From Pseudomonas poae (GTDB lineage Bacteria; Pseudomonadota; Gammaproteobacteria; Pseudomonadales; Pseudomonadaceae), in contig NZ_JYLI01000001.1 of NCBI RefSeq assembly GCF_001439785.1, positions 1 through 64,000 on the forward strand: 64,000 nucleotides of DNA, in the 5' to 3' direction. A model generated the notes under the pieces. It did no database searches. It was not told where the DNA came from and worked only from the letters and a program-made list of their open reading frames with translations. A program made the translations under genes and the position numbers. Positions 40,220-49,066 of the stretch are shown here, piece after piece; position 1 is the first letter of the stretch; the number at the start of each line of letters is the position of its first letter.

Positions 40220-40259
40220 TAAATACCTCGACTAATCAATGGATTGCTCGAGGTATTTA
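40220..40259. repeat. Perfect 12-bp inverted repeat before the recombinase gene
   Basis: Arms TAAATACCTCGA (40220-40231) and TCGAGGTATTTA (40248-40259) flank a 16-nt spacer and end 19 bases before the recombinase TTG start. It could be a recombinase-binding or operator site; it could also fold in RNA, but it is not followed by a T-tract. Confidence 0.75.
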
Positions 40260-40278
40260 ATCCAAAGGCTGATCTACC

Positions 40279-41193
40279 TTGACCGAGTCTATCCGCAACC
40301 CACTGACCCTCTATCTCACCCGCCTGGCCCCCTCCAGCCAACTGACCATGCGCTACGTGCTGCAAGACGCGGCCGACCGCCTGGGCTTCGAAGACGCCAA
40401 TCTCGAAGACATCGACTGGCACCATCTGCAACCTGAACACGTGATCGCCCTCGTGGCTGCCCTGCGCGAAGACGGCTATGCGCCCAATACCTCATCGCTG
40501 TATGTGAATGCCGTACGCGGGGTGATGAACGAGGCATGGCGCATGAGCCTGATCAGCCAGGAACACCTGCTGAAAATGCGCACGGTCAAGGCCACTCCCG
40601 GCAGCCGCCTGAGCCAGGGCCGCAACCTGCGGCGCACATTGATCCGCGAAATGATGGACGCGTGCGCCGCCGATCCACGCCCCCAGGGTCTGCGCGACGC
40701 GGCAGTGATCGGCATTCTGTACGGCTCGGGGATGCGCAAATCGGAGTCGGTGAACCTGGACCTGGCGCAGGTCAATTTCCAGGAGCGCAGCCTGCGGGTG
40801 ATCGGCAAGGGCAACAAGGAACTGGTCAAATACGCGCCGGACTGGGCCTTCGCCAAGCTGACGGCCTGGCTGGATTTTCGTCGCGAACAGCTCAAGGAGG
40901 GTGAGCAGGACGACAGTTTTCTGTTCAATCGTATCCGTCGTGGCAGCCATATCACCCGCGAGCGTATCACCAAGCATGCGATCTATTACATCGCCCGCCA
41001 GCGCGGAGAACAGGTGGGTGTAAAGATCATGCCCCATGACTTTCGCCGCTCGTTCATCACCCGAGTGATTGAGGAGCATGACTTGTCGATTGCGCAGAAA
41101 CTGGCACACCACACCAATATCCAGACCACGGCCAGCTATGACGTGCGTGAGGATAACGAGCGGCGACGCGCGGTGGACAGGTTCGACCTGTAG
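40279..41193 (+). CDS. Tyrosine recombinase / integrase family protein
   Basis: A 304-aa site-specific recombinase with an N-terminal SAM-like core-binding domain (about 1-110) and a catalytic domain with Arg153 (YGSGMRKSE), Lys in VIGKGNKE, His253-x-x-Arg256 (PHDFRRSF), His277 and nucleophile Tyr287 (TTASYD). All catalytic residues are present, so it should be active. It starts with TTG, AAAGG ten bases upstream; an internal ATG at 40348 would remove part of the DNA-binding domain. No phage, transposon or cassette genes adjoin it, so it is an orphan recombinase. Confidence 0.9.
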   Translation: MTESIRNPLTLYLTRLAPSSQLTMRYVLQDAADRLGFEDANLEDIDWHHLQPEHVIALVAALREDGYAPNTSSLYVNAVRGVMNEAWRMSLISQEHLLKMRTVKATPGSRLSQGRNLRRTLIREMMDACAADPRPQGLRDAAVIGILYGSGMRKSESVNLDLAQVNFQERSLRVIGKGNKELVKYAPDWAFAKLTAWLDFRREQLKEGEQDDSFLFNRIRRGSHITRERITKHAIYYIARQRGEQVGVKIMPHDFRRSFITRVIEEHDLSIAQKLAHHTNIQTTASYDVREDNERRRAVDRFDL

Positions 41194-41236
41194 CGGTCGC
41201 CCGCTTGGATGAAGACCAACGTTTGATGAACATCAA

Positions 41237-41267
41237 AATGTGGGAGGGGCTTGCCCCCTCCCACATT
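41237..41267. repeat. REP palindrome between convergent genes
   Basis: A 31-nt near-palindrome with 13-bp arms (AATGTGGGAGGGG type) and a 5-nt loop, of the common P. fluorescens REP family and a different subtype from the repeats at 18.6 and 25.7 kb. It sits between the convergent recombinase and SDR genes and can act as a bidirectional terminator. Confidence 0.85.
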
Positions 41268-41277
41268 GCGTGGGGTA

Positions 41278-42135
41278 TCAGAGAATGGGCTTGCCGCCGG
41301 TCACCGCATAGCGCGAACCGGAGATGTAACTGGCCTCATCGGATGCAAGCAGGACGTAGATCGGCGCCACTTCGACCGGTTGCCCTGGCCGGCCCAGCGG
41401 GGTTTCGCTGCCGAAGCTCTGCACATCTTCATCAGTCATGGTGGCCACGATCAATGGCGTCCAGATCGGACCGGGGGCGACGCTGTTGACGCGAATGCCC
41501 TTGCTGCCCAGTAACTGTGCCAGACCACCGGTGAAGTTGGCGATGGCGCCTTTGGTAGCGGCGTAGGCCAGCAGGGTTGGCTTGGGCATGTCGGAGTTGA
41601 CCGAGCTGGTGTTGATGATGGAGCTGCCGGCCTTCATGTGGGGCAGGGCAGCCTTGCAGATGCGAAACATCGCAGTGATGTTGATATCGAACGTCCTGAC
41701 CCATTCCTCATCCTCGATCTCTTCGAGGGTTTCGTGATTCATCTGGAACGCGGCATTGTTGACCAGCACATCAATGCGGCCGAACTGCTCGACGGTCTTG
41801 TCCACCAGCGCCTGGCAGGTAGCCTTCTGCGCGATGTCACCGGGTAGCAACAGGCACTGGCGGCCGGCTTCTTCAACCCAGCGTGCGGTTTCCTGGGCGT
41901 CTTCGTGCTCGTCGAGGTAGGCGATGGCCACATCGGCGCCTTCACGGGCGAATGCGATGGCCACGGCACGACCGATGCCGCTGTCGGCGCCGGTAATCAG
42001 CGCGATCTTGTTGGCCAGCCGACCGGAGCCTTTGTAGCTCTGTTCGCCACAGTCAGGGTACGGATCCATCTTCTTTTGAGTGCCTGGCACGGCTTGGGTT
42101 TGTGGGGCGAAGGGAGGGCGTGGGTAATCAGTCAT
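41278..42135 (-). CDS. SDR-family oxidoreductase (glucose 1-dehydrogenase-like, stress type)
   Basis: A 285-aa NAD(P)-dependent short-chain dehydrogenase. An N-terminal extension rich in Pro/Gln (PPFAPQTQAVPGTQ) precedes the Rossmann motif ITGADSGIGRAVA; NNAA, the catalytic Ser in INTSSVNSD and YAATKGAI follow. The extension is typical of the YhdF/YdaD general-stress SDRs of bacteria; substrate unknown. The ATG at 42135 has GGAG seven bases upstream and is preferred over 42147. Confidence 0.88.
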   Translation of the reverse strand: MTDYPRPPFAPQTQAVPGTQKKMDPYPDCGEQSYKGSGRLANKIALITGADSGIGRAVAIAFAREGADVAIAYLDEHEDAQETARWVEEAGRQCLLLPGDIAQKATCQALVDKTVEQFGRIDVLVNNAAFQMNHETLEEIEDEEWVRTFDINITAMFRICKAALPHMKAGSSIINTSSVNSDMPKPTLLAYAATKGAIANFTGGLAQLLGSKGIRVNSVAPGPIWTPLIVATMTDEDVQSFGSETPLGRPGQPVEVAPIYVLLASDEASYISGSRYAVTGGKPIL

Positions 42136-42342
42136 GACAATCTCCATAGATTTCCAAGGGTGCTATGGGATTAGTAGTTTGGGCCGCGGCGATAGTTGTG
42201 ATGGATGCGGCGCAGGCCCGACGAATGGTTGGCGTTCAGGCCACGGCGCGGCGCTGAAATTAACCTAAAAATCCGCTCATGGCGGCCGATAACGCTACTA
42301 GCGGTAGGACCGCCAATCGGCGGTTCGGAAAGGGGATAAGGC

Positions 42343-43956
42343 ATGACGATCAGACTACGCTTGATGCTGTTGATTGCGACCGGACTGCTTGCGGCGTTGG
42401 TCATGAGCCTGACCGGTTACGTGGGCAACACCCGGATGGGCGATGCCGTGGCCGATAACGCGGTGAGCATGACCGTGCTGCGCAACCACATGGAAGCCGA
42501 CATGATGCACGATGCCCTGCGCGCCGATGTGCTGTCGGCAATGCTGGTGGGCCTGGGCAAAAGCACCAGCACCAAGGCCGAGGTCACCCAGTCGCTGAAA
42601 GAACATGCCGAGCACTTTCGCCAGGTGCTGGGCGATAACCTCAAGCTGCCGCTGGACGACACGCTCAAGACCAGCCTGGAAAAACTCAAGCCCACCCTGG
42701 ACACCTATATCAGCGCGGGCGAGCGCATCGTCGCCCTGGCGCTGGATAATCCCGAGGCCGCTCGCGGCGAGCTGGATACTTTCAACAGCGCGTTCAGTCA
42801 TCTGGAAGACCAGATGGCGGCCCTGAGCGAGGTGATCGAAAGCAAAACCGAACAGAGCGGCGCAAGCACCCGGCAAACCCTCAGCAATGCCAACCTGACC
42901 CTGGGCGCAGTGTTGATTGTCAGCCTGTTGCTGCTGCTGGCGCAGGGCCGCTGGGTGATCCTCAGCATCATGGGGCCGTTGCAGGCCGCGAGCAGGATTG
43001 CCGCGAGCATCGCCAGGGGCAACTTGAGCGAGACGATCACTGAGCCGCGGCGCAAGGACGAAGCGGGCATGCTGATCAGCAGCCTGGCAACGATGCAGCG
43101 CGACTTGCGCGGCATGATCGAGGTAGTGCGCAGCAACGCCCATGAGGTCAACCACATGAGCGAACAACTGAGCCATGGCTGCCATGAAGTTGCCAACAGC
43201 AGCCAGCAGCAAAGCGGCGCGGCCAGCACAATGGCGGCTGCCGCCAGCGAAATGACCGCCAGCATCGAGGAAATCACCCGGCATGCCGGGCGTGCACTGG
43301 ACATGGCTAATCAGGCCGAAGCCCTGGCCAAGGACGGTGGTCGAGTGATTCACCAAGTGGTCAACGATATGGGCGGCATTGCCCGCTCGGCGCAGCAATC
43401 GGCCCAGGTCATCCGCACCCTGGATAAAGAGTCCGAGGCGATCTACAGCATTATCCAGGTGATCAAGGGCATCGCCGACCAGACGAACTTGCTGGCGCTG
43501 AATGCCGCCATCGAGGCCGCCCGTGCCGGTGAGCAAGGGCGTGGTTTCGCGGTGGTGGCTGATGAAGTGCGCAGCCTCGCAGGGCGCACCAGCGCGTCGA
43601 CCCAGGAAATTGCCAACATGGTAGAGCGCATCCAACAGAGCACGCGCGAGGCGGTGACCAGCATGGAGGAGGGCGTCGCCCAAGTGGACAAAGGTATGGC
43701 CGTGACCGCTGAGGTCGAGCGGGCCATCCGCGAAATCCTGCAGGCCACCCTGAGCACCACCGAGCTGGTCAACGATATTACGCGCACCATTGGCGAGCAG
43801 AGCCTGGCCAGCAATGAAATCTCCCATCAGGTCGAGATGATCGCCGGCATGTCGCAAAACAACAGCCGGGTGATCGACGAAACCGCCTCCACTACCGACC
43901 ATTTGTCCGGGCTGGCTGGCAAGCTCTCGCAATCGGTGGATCGGTTCAGCTTGTAG
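42343..43956 (+). CDS. Methyl-accepting chemotaxis protein
   Basis: A 537-aa chemoreceptor. Transmembrane helices at about 7-27 and 185-207 enclose a ~155-residue helical periplasmic domain resembling the four-helix-bundle type; a HAMP (about 208-262) leads to a cytoplasmic signalling coil with the hairpin tip containing QTNLLALNAAIEAARAGEQG and VVADEVRSLAGRT. Methylation-type Glu/Gln sites are present on both flanks. The ligand is unknown. A strong terminator follows, so it is monocistronic. Confidence 0.95.
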   Translation: MTIRLRLMLLIATGLLAALVMSLTGYVGNTRMGDAVADNAVSMTVLRNHMEADMMHDALRADVLSAMLVGLGKSTSTKAEVTQSLKEHAEHFRQVLGDNLKLPLDDTLKTSLEKLKPTLDTYISAGERIVALALDNPEAARGELDTFNSAFSHLEDQMAALSEVIESKTEQSGASTRQTLSNANLTLGAVLIVSLLLLLAQGRWVILSIMGPLQAASRIAASIARGNLSETITEPRRKDEAGMLISSLATMQRDLRGMIEVVRSNAHEVNHMSEQLSHGCHEVANSSQQQSGAASTMAAAASEMTASIEEITRHAGRALDMANQAEALAKDGGRVIHQVVNDMGGIARSAQQSAQVIRTLDKESEAIYSIIQVIKGIADQTNLLALNAAIEAARAGEQGRGFAVVADEVRSLAGRTSASTQEIANMVERIQQSTREAVTSMEEGVAQVDKGMAVTAEVERAIREILQATLSTTELVNDITRTIGEQSLASNEISHQVEMIAGMSQNNSRVIDETASTTDHLSGLAGKLSQSVDRFSL

Positions 43957-43974
43957 CGCCCGCTGCGCAACCCG

Positions 43975-44002
43975 CCGGCCCACAATGGGCCGGTTTTTTT
44001 TT
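43975..44002 (+). terminator. Intrinsic terminator of the chemoreceptor gene
   Basis: CCGGCCCA/TGGGCCGG forms an 8-bp stem with a CAA loop, followed by nine T. Confidence 0.93.
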
Positions 44003-44053
44003 GTGCGGACTCAATGCCAGATCGCAAAAAAAAGATTGAATATTCACACCATA

Positions 44054-44069
44054 TGTTATTTAAATAACA
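44054..44069. promoter_or_regulatory. Operator palindrome upstream of the deoxyribose operon
   Basis: TGTTATTTAAATAACA is a perfect 16-bp palindrome, centred about 60 bp before the kinase ATG. Its core GTTA-N6-TAAC recurs twice in the deoR-deoC intergenic region, so it is a probable site of the DeoR-family regulator encoded at 47442-48200. Confidence 0.75.
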
Positions 44070-44121
44070 AAACAAAAGCGGTATGACCTGCCTGGCCGTG
44101 CCGCAACAAGGTGGAATAGCA

Positions 44122-45042
44122 ATGAGCAAGATCGCAGTCATCGGCAGCAACATGGTGGATTTGATTACCTATATCGACCGCATGCCGGCCCAGGGCGAAA
44201 CCCTGGAAGCGCCGGACTTCGCCCTCGGTTGCGGTGGCAAGGGCGCCAACCAGGCGGTGGCGGCTGCCAAGCTCGGGTCCCGGGTGTTGATGTTGAGCAA
44301 GGTGGGCGACGACATGTTTGCCGATAACACCCTGGCCAATTTCCAGCGCTTTGGTATCGACACCCGTTATGTGCAGCGGGTGCCTGGCGTTTCCAGTGGT
44401 GTAGCGCCGATTTTTGTGCGCTCCGATTCCCACAACAGCATTCTCATCGTCAAGGGCGCCAACGCGCATCTGGCGCCGGCAGACATTGATGCGGCCGCAG
44501 CCGAGTTGCGTGAGTGCGCGCTGATCGTGCTGCAACTGGAAATCCGACTGGAGACGGTCTACTACGCCATCGAATTCGCGCGCCGGCACGGCATTGCGGT
44601 GCTGCTCAACCCGGCACCGGCCTTGGCGGGCTTGAGCCCTGAGCATCTGGCGCAACTGGATTTTCTGATCCCCAACGAATCGGAGCTGGCGCTGATCACC
44701 GGGCAGGTGGTGGACTCGCCGGCTGCCGCTCAAACCGCTGCGCGCACATTGGTTGCCAGCGGCATTCGCCACGTCATTGTCACCCTGGGCGAACAGGGTG
44801 CGCTGTACGTGGGCGAGGAGGGCGAGTTCCGCGTGCCAGGCCGCCAGGTTGCGGCCCGTGACACCACCGGCGCCGGTGATGCTTTCATCGGTTGCTTCAT
44901 TCACCACTGGAACCGCGACGGCAATATTCAGCAGGCCATGGAGCAGGCAGTGGCGTACTCGGCATGCTCGGTCATGGCGCTGGGCACGCAGTTTTCCTAT
45001 CCCGACAGCGAAGCGTTCGCGCGCTTCCAGCAACAGCCGTAA
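44122..45042 (+). CDS. Deoxyribokinase/ribokinase (PfkB family)
   Basis: A 306-aa sugar kinase: N-terminal GSNMVDLITYIDRMP, substrate motif GGKGANQAVAAAKLG, and the catalytic DTTGAGDAFIGCF with its base Asp. Ribokinase and deoxyribokinase cannot be told apart by these motifs, but the neighbours (FucP-type permease, mutarotase-like protein, DeoR-type regulator, deoC) make 2-deoxy-D-ribose the likely substrate, giving deoxyribose 5-phosphate for DeoC. The ATG at 44122 has AGGTGGA upstream. First gene of a three-gene operon like the deoK-deoP-deoX set of enterobacteria as I remember it. Confidence 0.9.
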   Translation: MSKIAVIGSNMVDLITYIDRMPAQGETLEAPDFALGCGGKGANQAVAAAKLGSRVLMLSKVGDDMFADNTLANFQRFGIDTRYVQRVPGVSSGVAPIFVRSDSHNSILIVKGANAHLAPADIDAAAAELRECALIVLQLEIRLETVYYAIEFARRHGIAVLLNPAPALAGLSPEHLAQLDFLIPNESELALITGQVVDSPAAAQTAARTLVASGIRHVIVTLGEQGALYVGEEGEFRVPGRQVAARDTTGAGDAFIGCFIHHWNRDGNIQQAMEQAVAYSACSVMALGTQFSYPDSEAFARFQQQP

Positions 45043-45070
45043 CACCCTCAACCCAGCCCGGAGAACAATA

Positions 45071-46402
45071 ATGAACAAACCTGCGCTGCAACAGACACCC
45101 GATGGTTTCTACCTGAACCGTACACCCTGGTTCGCCTTTATCCTGCTGTGCAGCATTTTTGCACTGTGGGCCGCTGCGGCGAGCATGAACGACGTGCTGA
45201 TCGCGCACTTCAAGAAAGCGTTTTTGCTCAGTGATTTCCAGACCGCGTTCGTCCAGTCGGCGTTTTACCTGGGCTACTTTTTCGTGGCCATTCCGGCTGC
45301 GATGGTGGTGCGACGCTTCAGCTACAAGAGCACGATTCTGATCGGCCTGCTGTTGTACATGCTCGGCTGCCTGCTGTTTTTTCCGGCGGCGTCCATGGCC
45401 AAGTACGGCATGTTCCTGCTGGCGCTGTTTGTGATTGCTGCGGGCCTGTCGTTCCTGGAAACCGCCTGCAACACCTACTCGACGCTGATGGGCCCACGGG
45501 AAACCGGGACGCGACGCCTGAATATCTCGCAGACCTTCCACCCCTTTGGTGCAATGACTGGGGTGTATGTGGGCAGCTTTGTGATGTTCAAGTCCACTGA
45601 CGCCACGACCGAACAGCTCGCGCAAATGAGCGCCACCGAGGCGGCGGTGCAGCAGTTGCAGATGATCCAGTCCACCTTGTTGCCCTACAAGTGGATGATT
45701 GCCGTGCTGGTGCTGATGTTTATCCTTGTCGCCATCACCCGGTTTCCCGCCTGCAAGGGCAATAAACCTGCCGATAGCAAGCCTGGCAGCCTGCGTCAGA
45801 GCCTCGGTCGCCTGTGGCGTAACCCGCGTTTTACCTTTGGCGTGCTGGCGCAGTTTCTGTATGTGGGGGCCCAGGTCGGCGTTTGGAGCTTCACCATTCG
45901 CTTGGCCATGCAAATGGGCGGCATGAACGAGCGCAGTGCTTCATGGTTTTTGATGACCACCTTTGCCGCCTATTTTGTCGGCAAGATGATCGCCAACCTG
46001 TTGATGCGACGTCTGCATCCTGCCAAGGTTCTGGCGATCTACGGGGTGCTGTGCATCGTGCTGCTGGCCTACACCATCCTGGTGCCGAATATCTCGGCGG
46101 TGTATGCGGCGGTCGGCGTGAGCATTTTCCTGGGGCCTTGCTGGCCGACCATTTATGGCCTGACCATCGATGGCCTGGGTGAAGACACCGGCGTCGGCGG
46201 CTCGCTGCTGGTGATGAGCATCGTCGGCGGCGGCGTCATCCCGATCTTTCAGGGCCTGCTGTCCGACGCCAGCGGCGGCAATATGCAACTGGCCTACAGC
46301 GTGCCGTTGCTGTGCTTTATCGTGATCGTCATCTACGCGCTCAAGTGCATGCGTCAGCCTGGCCGCGAGCCGTTGACGGCAGCCGGGGCGGTGGCCTCAT
46401 GA
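45071..46402 (+). CDS. FucP-type sugar:proton symporter, probable deoxyribose permease
   Basis: A 443-aa major facilitator of the FHS family with about 12 membrane helices. FFPAAS, ETACNTYSTLMGPRETGTRRLNI (residues around 135) and FHPFGAMTGVYVGS are family hallmarks, and SIFLGPCWPTIYGLTIDGLG lies in the C-terminal half. It probably imports 2-deoxy-D-ribose (from context). The ATG at 45071 has GGAGAA upstream; the stop overlaps the next start (ATGA). Confidence 0.9.
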   Translation: MNKPALQQTPDGFYLNRTPWFAFILLCSIFALWAAAASMNDVLIAHFKKAFLLSDFQTAFVQSAFYLGYFFVAIPAAMVVRRFSYKSTILIGLLLYMLGCLLFFPAASMAKYGMFLLALFVIAAGLSFLETACNTYSTLMGPRETGTRRLNISQTFHPFGAMTGVYVGSFVMFKSTDATTEQLAQMSATEAAVQQLQMIQSTLLPYKWMIAVLVLMFILVAITRFPACKGNKPADSKPGSLRQSLGRLWRNPRFTFGVLAQFLYVGAQVGVWSFTIRLAMQMGGMNERSASWFLMTTFAAYFVGKMIANLLMRRLHPAKVLAIYGVLCIVLLAYTILVPNISAVYAAVGVSIFLGPCWPTIYGLTIDGLGEDTGVGGSLLVMSIVGGGVIPIFQGLLSDASGGNMQLAYSVPLLCFIVIVIYALKCMRQPGREPLTAAGAVAS

Positions 46403-47445
46403 GTACTCGTGTGCCGCTGTACCCCGCGCTGTTCGGCGAGCAGGAGAAAATCATCCTGCAGTCGCAGGCCTTCAAGGTCAGTGCCTGGACCTATCCATCC
46501 GGCGTGCAGGCCCTGAGCCTGGAGAACAGCCGTGGTCGCCTGGTGCTGCTGCCTTATCAGGGGCAGATGATCTGGTCCGCCGTCTTCGACGATTGCGACC
46601 TGACCATGCGCAACCTGTTCACGCAACCCCGGCCCAGCCCGACCATCATCGAGACTTACGGCTGCTTCATGTTTCACAGCGGCCTGCTGCGCAATGGCTG
46701 CCCGGCGCCGCAGGACACCCATGCGCTGCACGGCGAAATGCCCTGTGCGCCGATGGACACGGCCTGGCTGGAACTGGGTGAAAACCACGTGAGCCTGCAC
46801 GGGTCGTACGAATACGCCAAAGGCTTCGGCGATCGCTATCGGGCGTGCCCCAGTGTGACGCTGCGTGCCGATTCGGCCCTGTTCGATATCGCTATGGCAG
46901 TGACCAACCTGGCCGGCAAGCCCATGGACCTGATGTACATGGCCCATATGAACTACGCCTATGTGGAGGGCGCGCGGTTCGTCGAGCCGCAGGGCATGCG
47001 ACGCCAACGCCTGCGCACGAGCGTGCCGGACCACGTCAAACCGACATCCGCCTGGAGCGCCTACATGGCGCAACTGGAAGAAGATCCGGCGCAATTGGCC
47101 AGCCTCGATCAGCCGTCACTGTACGACCCGGAAATCGTGTTTTTCTTCGACGGAGTGGGCACGGACGCCGCAGGCCAGGCGCATTTTCTGCTGGATCATC
47201 CCGACGGCGCCGCGTTTTACACCCGTTACCGTCCCGAGCAGTTCGAGCATGCCGTGCGTTGGATTCTCTACACGCCGGATCAACAGGTGGCGGCGTTCGT
47301 GCTGCCGTCCACCTGCGAACCCGAGGGTTATAACGCGGAAAAAGCCAAGGGCAACGTCCGGGTACTGGCCGCCGGCGCCAGCGCTTCGTTCAGCCTGACC
47401 ACCGGCTACCTGAGTGCACAGGAGCGGCAAGCGCTGCGGGCTTAA
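46399..47445 (+). CDS. Aldose 1-epimerase/DUF4432-like protein, probable deoxyribose mutarotase
   Basis: A 348-aa protein of the galactose-mutarotase-like superfamily: GRLVLLPYQGQMIWSAVFD near the N-terminus, HSGLLRNG and ALHGEMP in the middle with the His residues typical of the fold, and MAHMNYAYVEGARFVEP. It would interconvert anomers of the sugar before phosphorylation, as proposed for DeoX/DeoM. It overlaps the permease by four bases and converges with the regulator gene, overlapping it by four bases. Confidence 0.85.
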   Translation: MSTRVPLYPALFGEQEKIILQSQAFKVSAWTYPSGVQALSLENSRGRLVLLPYQGQMIWSAVFDDCDLTMRNLFTQPRPSPTIIETYGCFMFHSGLLRNGCPAPQDTHALHGEMPCAPMDTAWLELGENHVSLHGSYEYAKGFGDRYRACPSVTLRADSALFDIAMAVTNLAGKPMDLMYMAHMNYAYVEGARFVEPQGMRRQRLRTSVPDHVKPTSAWSAYMAQLEEDPAQLASLDQPSLYDPEIVFFFDGVGTDAAGQAHFLLDHPDGAAFYTRYRPEQFEHAVRWILYTPDQQVAAFVLPSTCEPEGYNAEKAKGNVRVLAAGASASFSLTTGYLSAQERQALRA

Positions 47446-48200
47446 ACCAGCAATTGCGCGCCGCTGGCGAGGATGGATTCTGTGTAGCTGCGGGGGATTT
47501 TCTTGTCGCTGATCACGTACTGAAAATCTTCCAGGGTGGCGAAGTGAGCGGTGCGCACCGTGTCGAACTTGCTGAAGTCGGCAAGCAGCACCCGTTGCTG
47601 GGCCTGGCGTATGACCTTTTGCTTGACCTCGACTTCATTGAAGTTGAAGCAGGTCACACCGAATGCCTGGCTGACGCCGGCGGCGGTCACGAAGGCCCAT
47701 GTCAGACGCACGCTGTCGAGGATGCTGCTTTCGGCGCTGCTTTCGAAGACCTGGTTCTTGCGGTGAAAGGTGCCGCCACACAACACGATGTGGCAATTGG
47801 GCTTGTTCTGCAGCTTGAGCAGCACGTTCAGCGAACTGCACACCGCCGTGAATTCCAGCTGATCGGGGATGAAATCAATCACAAACGGCGAGGTGGTGCC
47901 GCAGTCGAAAAACACCGTGTCACCAGACTGGACCAACTGCGCGGCGAGCTTGCCGATGCGGCGTTTTTCCTCCACATGGCGGGTGTCCTGATCGGCCACG
48001 CGGTAATCACCGACCTCGTTTCCTACCCGGGTTATATAGCCGCCCAGCAGGCGCACGTGGTCGGTGAAGTGGGCGAGATCGCGACGCAGGGTCATCTCGG
48101 AAACGTCCAACAGGGCCGCCATTTCCCTCAGGTGAATGGCGTTCTGGTCCTGCAGGGCTTGCTGGATAAGCTTGAGTCGCTCGGCTTTTCTACTGTCCAC
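47442..48200 (-). CDS. DeoR-family transcriptional regulator
   Basis: A 252-aa repressor-type protein with an N-terminal winged helix (LREMAALLDVSEMTLRRDL, about 23-41) and a C-terminal sugar-phosphate sensing domain (DCGTTSPFVIDFI, CGGTFHRKNQVF, ADFSKFD). It likely senses deoxyribose 5-phosphate or a related metabolite and controls the kinase-permease-mutarotase operon and deoC. It starts with GTG (GGAA upstream) and is divergent from deoC with the operators between them. Confidence 0.92.
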   Translation of the reverse strand: MDSRKAERLKLIQQALQDQNAIHLREMAALLDVSEMTLRRDLAHFTDHVRLLGGYITRVGNEVGDYRVADQDTRHVEEKRRIGKLAAQLVQSGDTVFFDCGTTSPFVIDFIPDQLEFTAVCSSLNVLLKLQNKPNCHIVLCGGTFHRKNQVFESSAESSILDSVRLTWAFVTAAGVSQAFGVTCFNFNEVEVKQKVIRQAQQRVLLADFSKFDTVRTAHFATLEDFQYVISDKKIPRSYTESILASGAQLLV

Positions 48201-48225
48201 GCGTGTTCCAGGGCTTGATTGTTGA

Positions 48226-48241
48226 TGTTAAATAAGCAACA
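48226..48241. promoter_or_regulatory. DeoR-type operator, site 1
   Basis: TGTTAAATAAGCAACA matches the palindrome at 44054-44069 at 12 of 16 positions and keeps the GTTA-N6-YAAC core. It lies between the divergent regulator and deoC. Confidence 0.7.
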
Positions 48242-48246
48242 TTTGG

Positions 48247-48262
48247 TGTTAGTATTTTAACG
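48247..48262. promoter_or_regulatory. DeoR-type operator, site 2
   Basis: TGTTAGTATTTTAACG contains GTTA-N6-TAAC, 21 bp centre to centre from site 1, that is on the same face of the helix. Confidence 0.65.
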
Positions 48263-48326
48263 TATTATGTGAGCACTGTGACAGCGCTGCACACTTATTG
48301 GAAACATACAGGCAAGGGGCCATTAA

Positions 48327-49010
48327 ATGAACAGTCTTCCACCCGCCGCATTGGCCAAGTACATCGATCACACATTGCTGGCTCCCGACGCCTCCGTTGA
48401 TCAGATCAAGACCCTGTGCGACGAAGCGCGGGAACATGGCTTTTATTCGGTATGCGTCAATTCCGGGCAGGTGCCCTACGTGGCTTCGTGCCTGACCGAC
48501 AAGAGCGTGGTTATCTGCGCGGTGGTTGGCTTCCCCCTCGGCGCCGGCCTGAGCGACACCAAGGCCTTCGAAGCGGAACGAGCCATTGCCGCCGGGGCAG
48601 GGGAGATCGACATGGTGCTCAACATCGGCTGGCTGAAGGACGGACTGCTGGACGCCGTGCGCGACGATATTGCATTGGTCAAAAAAGCCTGTGGCGCCGT
48701 GCCATTGAAAGTCATCCTGGAAACCTGCCTGCTCAATGACGCACAGAAGGTTCAGGCATGCGAGATCTGTCGCGACCTGGGCGTGGCATTCGTCAAGACA
48801 TCCACCGGGTTCAGTCGCAGCGGCGCTACCGCTGAAGACGTGGCCCTGATGCGCAAGACCGTGGGCGCCGGCGTTGGGGTAAAGGCATCCGGAGGTGTGC
48901 GCGATTATCCGACGGCCGTGAAGATGATCGAGGCTGGGGCGACACGGTTGGGCAGCAGTTCGGGGATTGCGATCGTAGGTGGAGCGGTGACGGCAGCGAG
49001 TGGCTACTGA
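48327..49010 (+). CDS. deoC: Deoxyribose-phosphate aldolase
   Basis: A 227-aa class I aldolase splitting 2-deoxy-D-ribose 5-phosphate into acetaldehyde and glyceraldehyde 3-phosphate. The Schiff-base Lys157 is in FVKTSTGFS, with the proton-relay residues Asp95 (EIDMVLNIG) and Lys186 (GVKASGG). AAGGGG seven bases before the ATG. It is separated from the kinase operon by the convergent regulator but shares operator sequences with it. Confidence 0.96.
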   Translation: MNSLPPAALAKYIDHTLLAPDASVDQIKTLCDEAREHGFYSVCVNSGQVPYVASCLTDKSVVICAVVGFPLGAGLSDTKAFEAERAIAAGAGEIDMVLNIGWLKDGLLDAVRDDIALVKKACGAVPLKVILETCLLNDAQKVQACEICRDLGVAFVKTSTGFSRSGATAEDVALMRKTVGAGVGVKASGGVRDYPTAVKMIEAGATRLGSSSGIAIVGGAVTAASGY

Positions 49011-49036
49011 GGGTTGTTTGTTTCTGGATGTGACTT

Positions 49037-49066
49037 AACTCGACTAAATAGTCATTTAGTTGAGTT
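49037..49066. repeat. AT-rich 13-bp hairpin 26 nt after deoC
   Basis: Arms AACTCGACTAAAT and ATTTAGTTGAGTT (one G-T wobble) with a 4-nt loop. There is no T-tract, so it may be a weak terminator, an mRNA-end stabiliser or a remnant of another element. Confidence 0.6.

Noticed and set aside
40226-49049. CTCGACTAA shared by the recombinase-side repeat and the deoC hairpin
   Set aside because: Nine bases in common is within chance for the lengths involved, and the spacer and arm structures differ.
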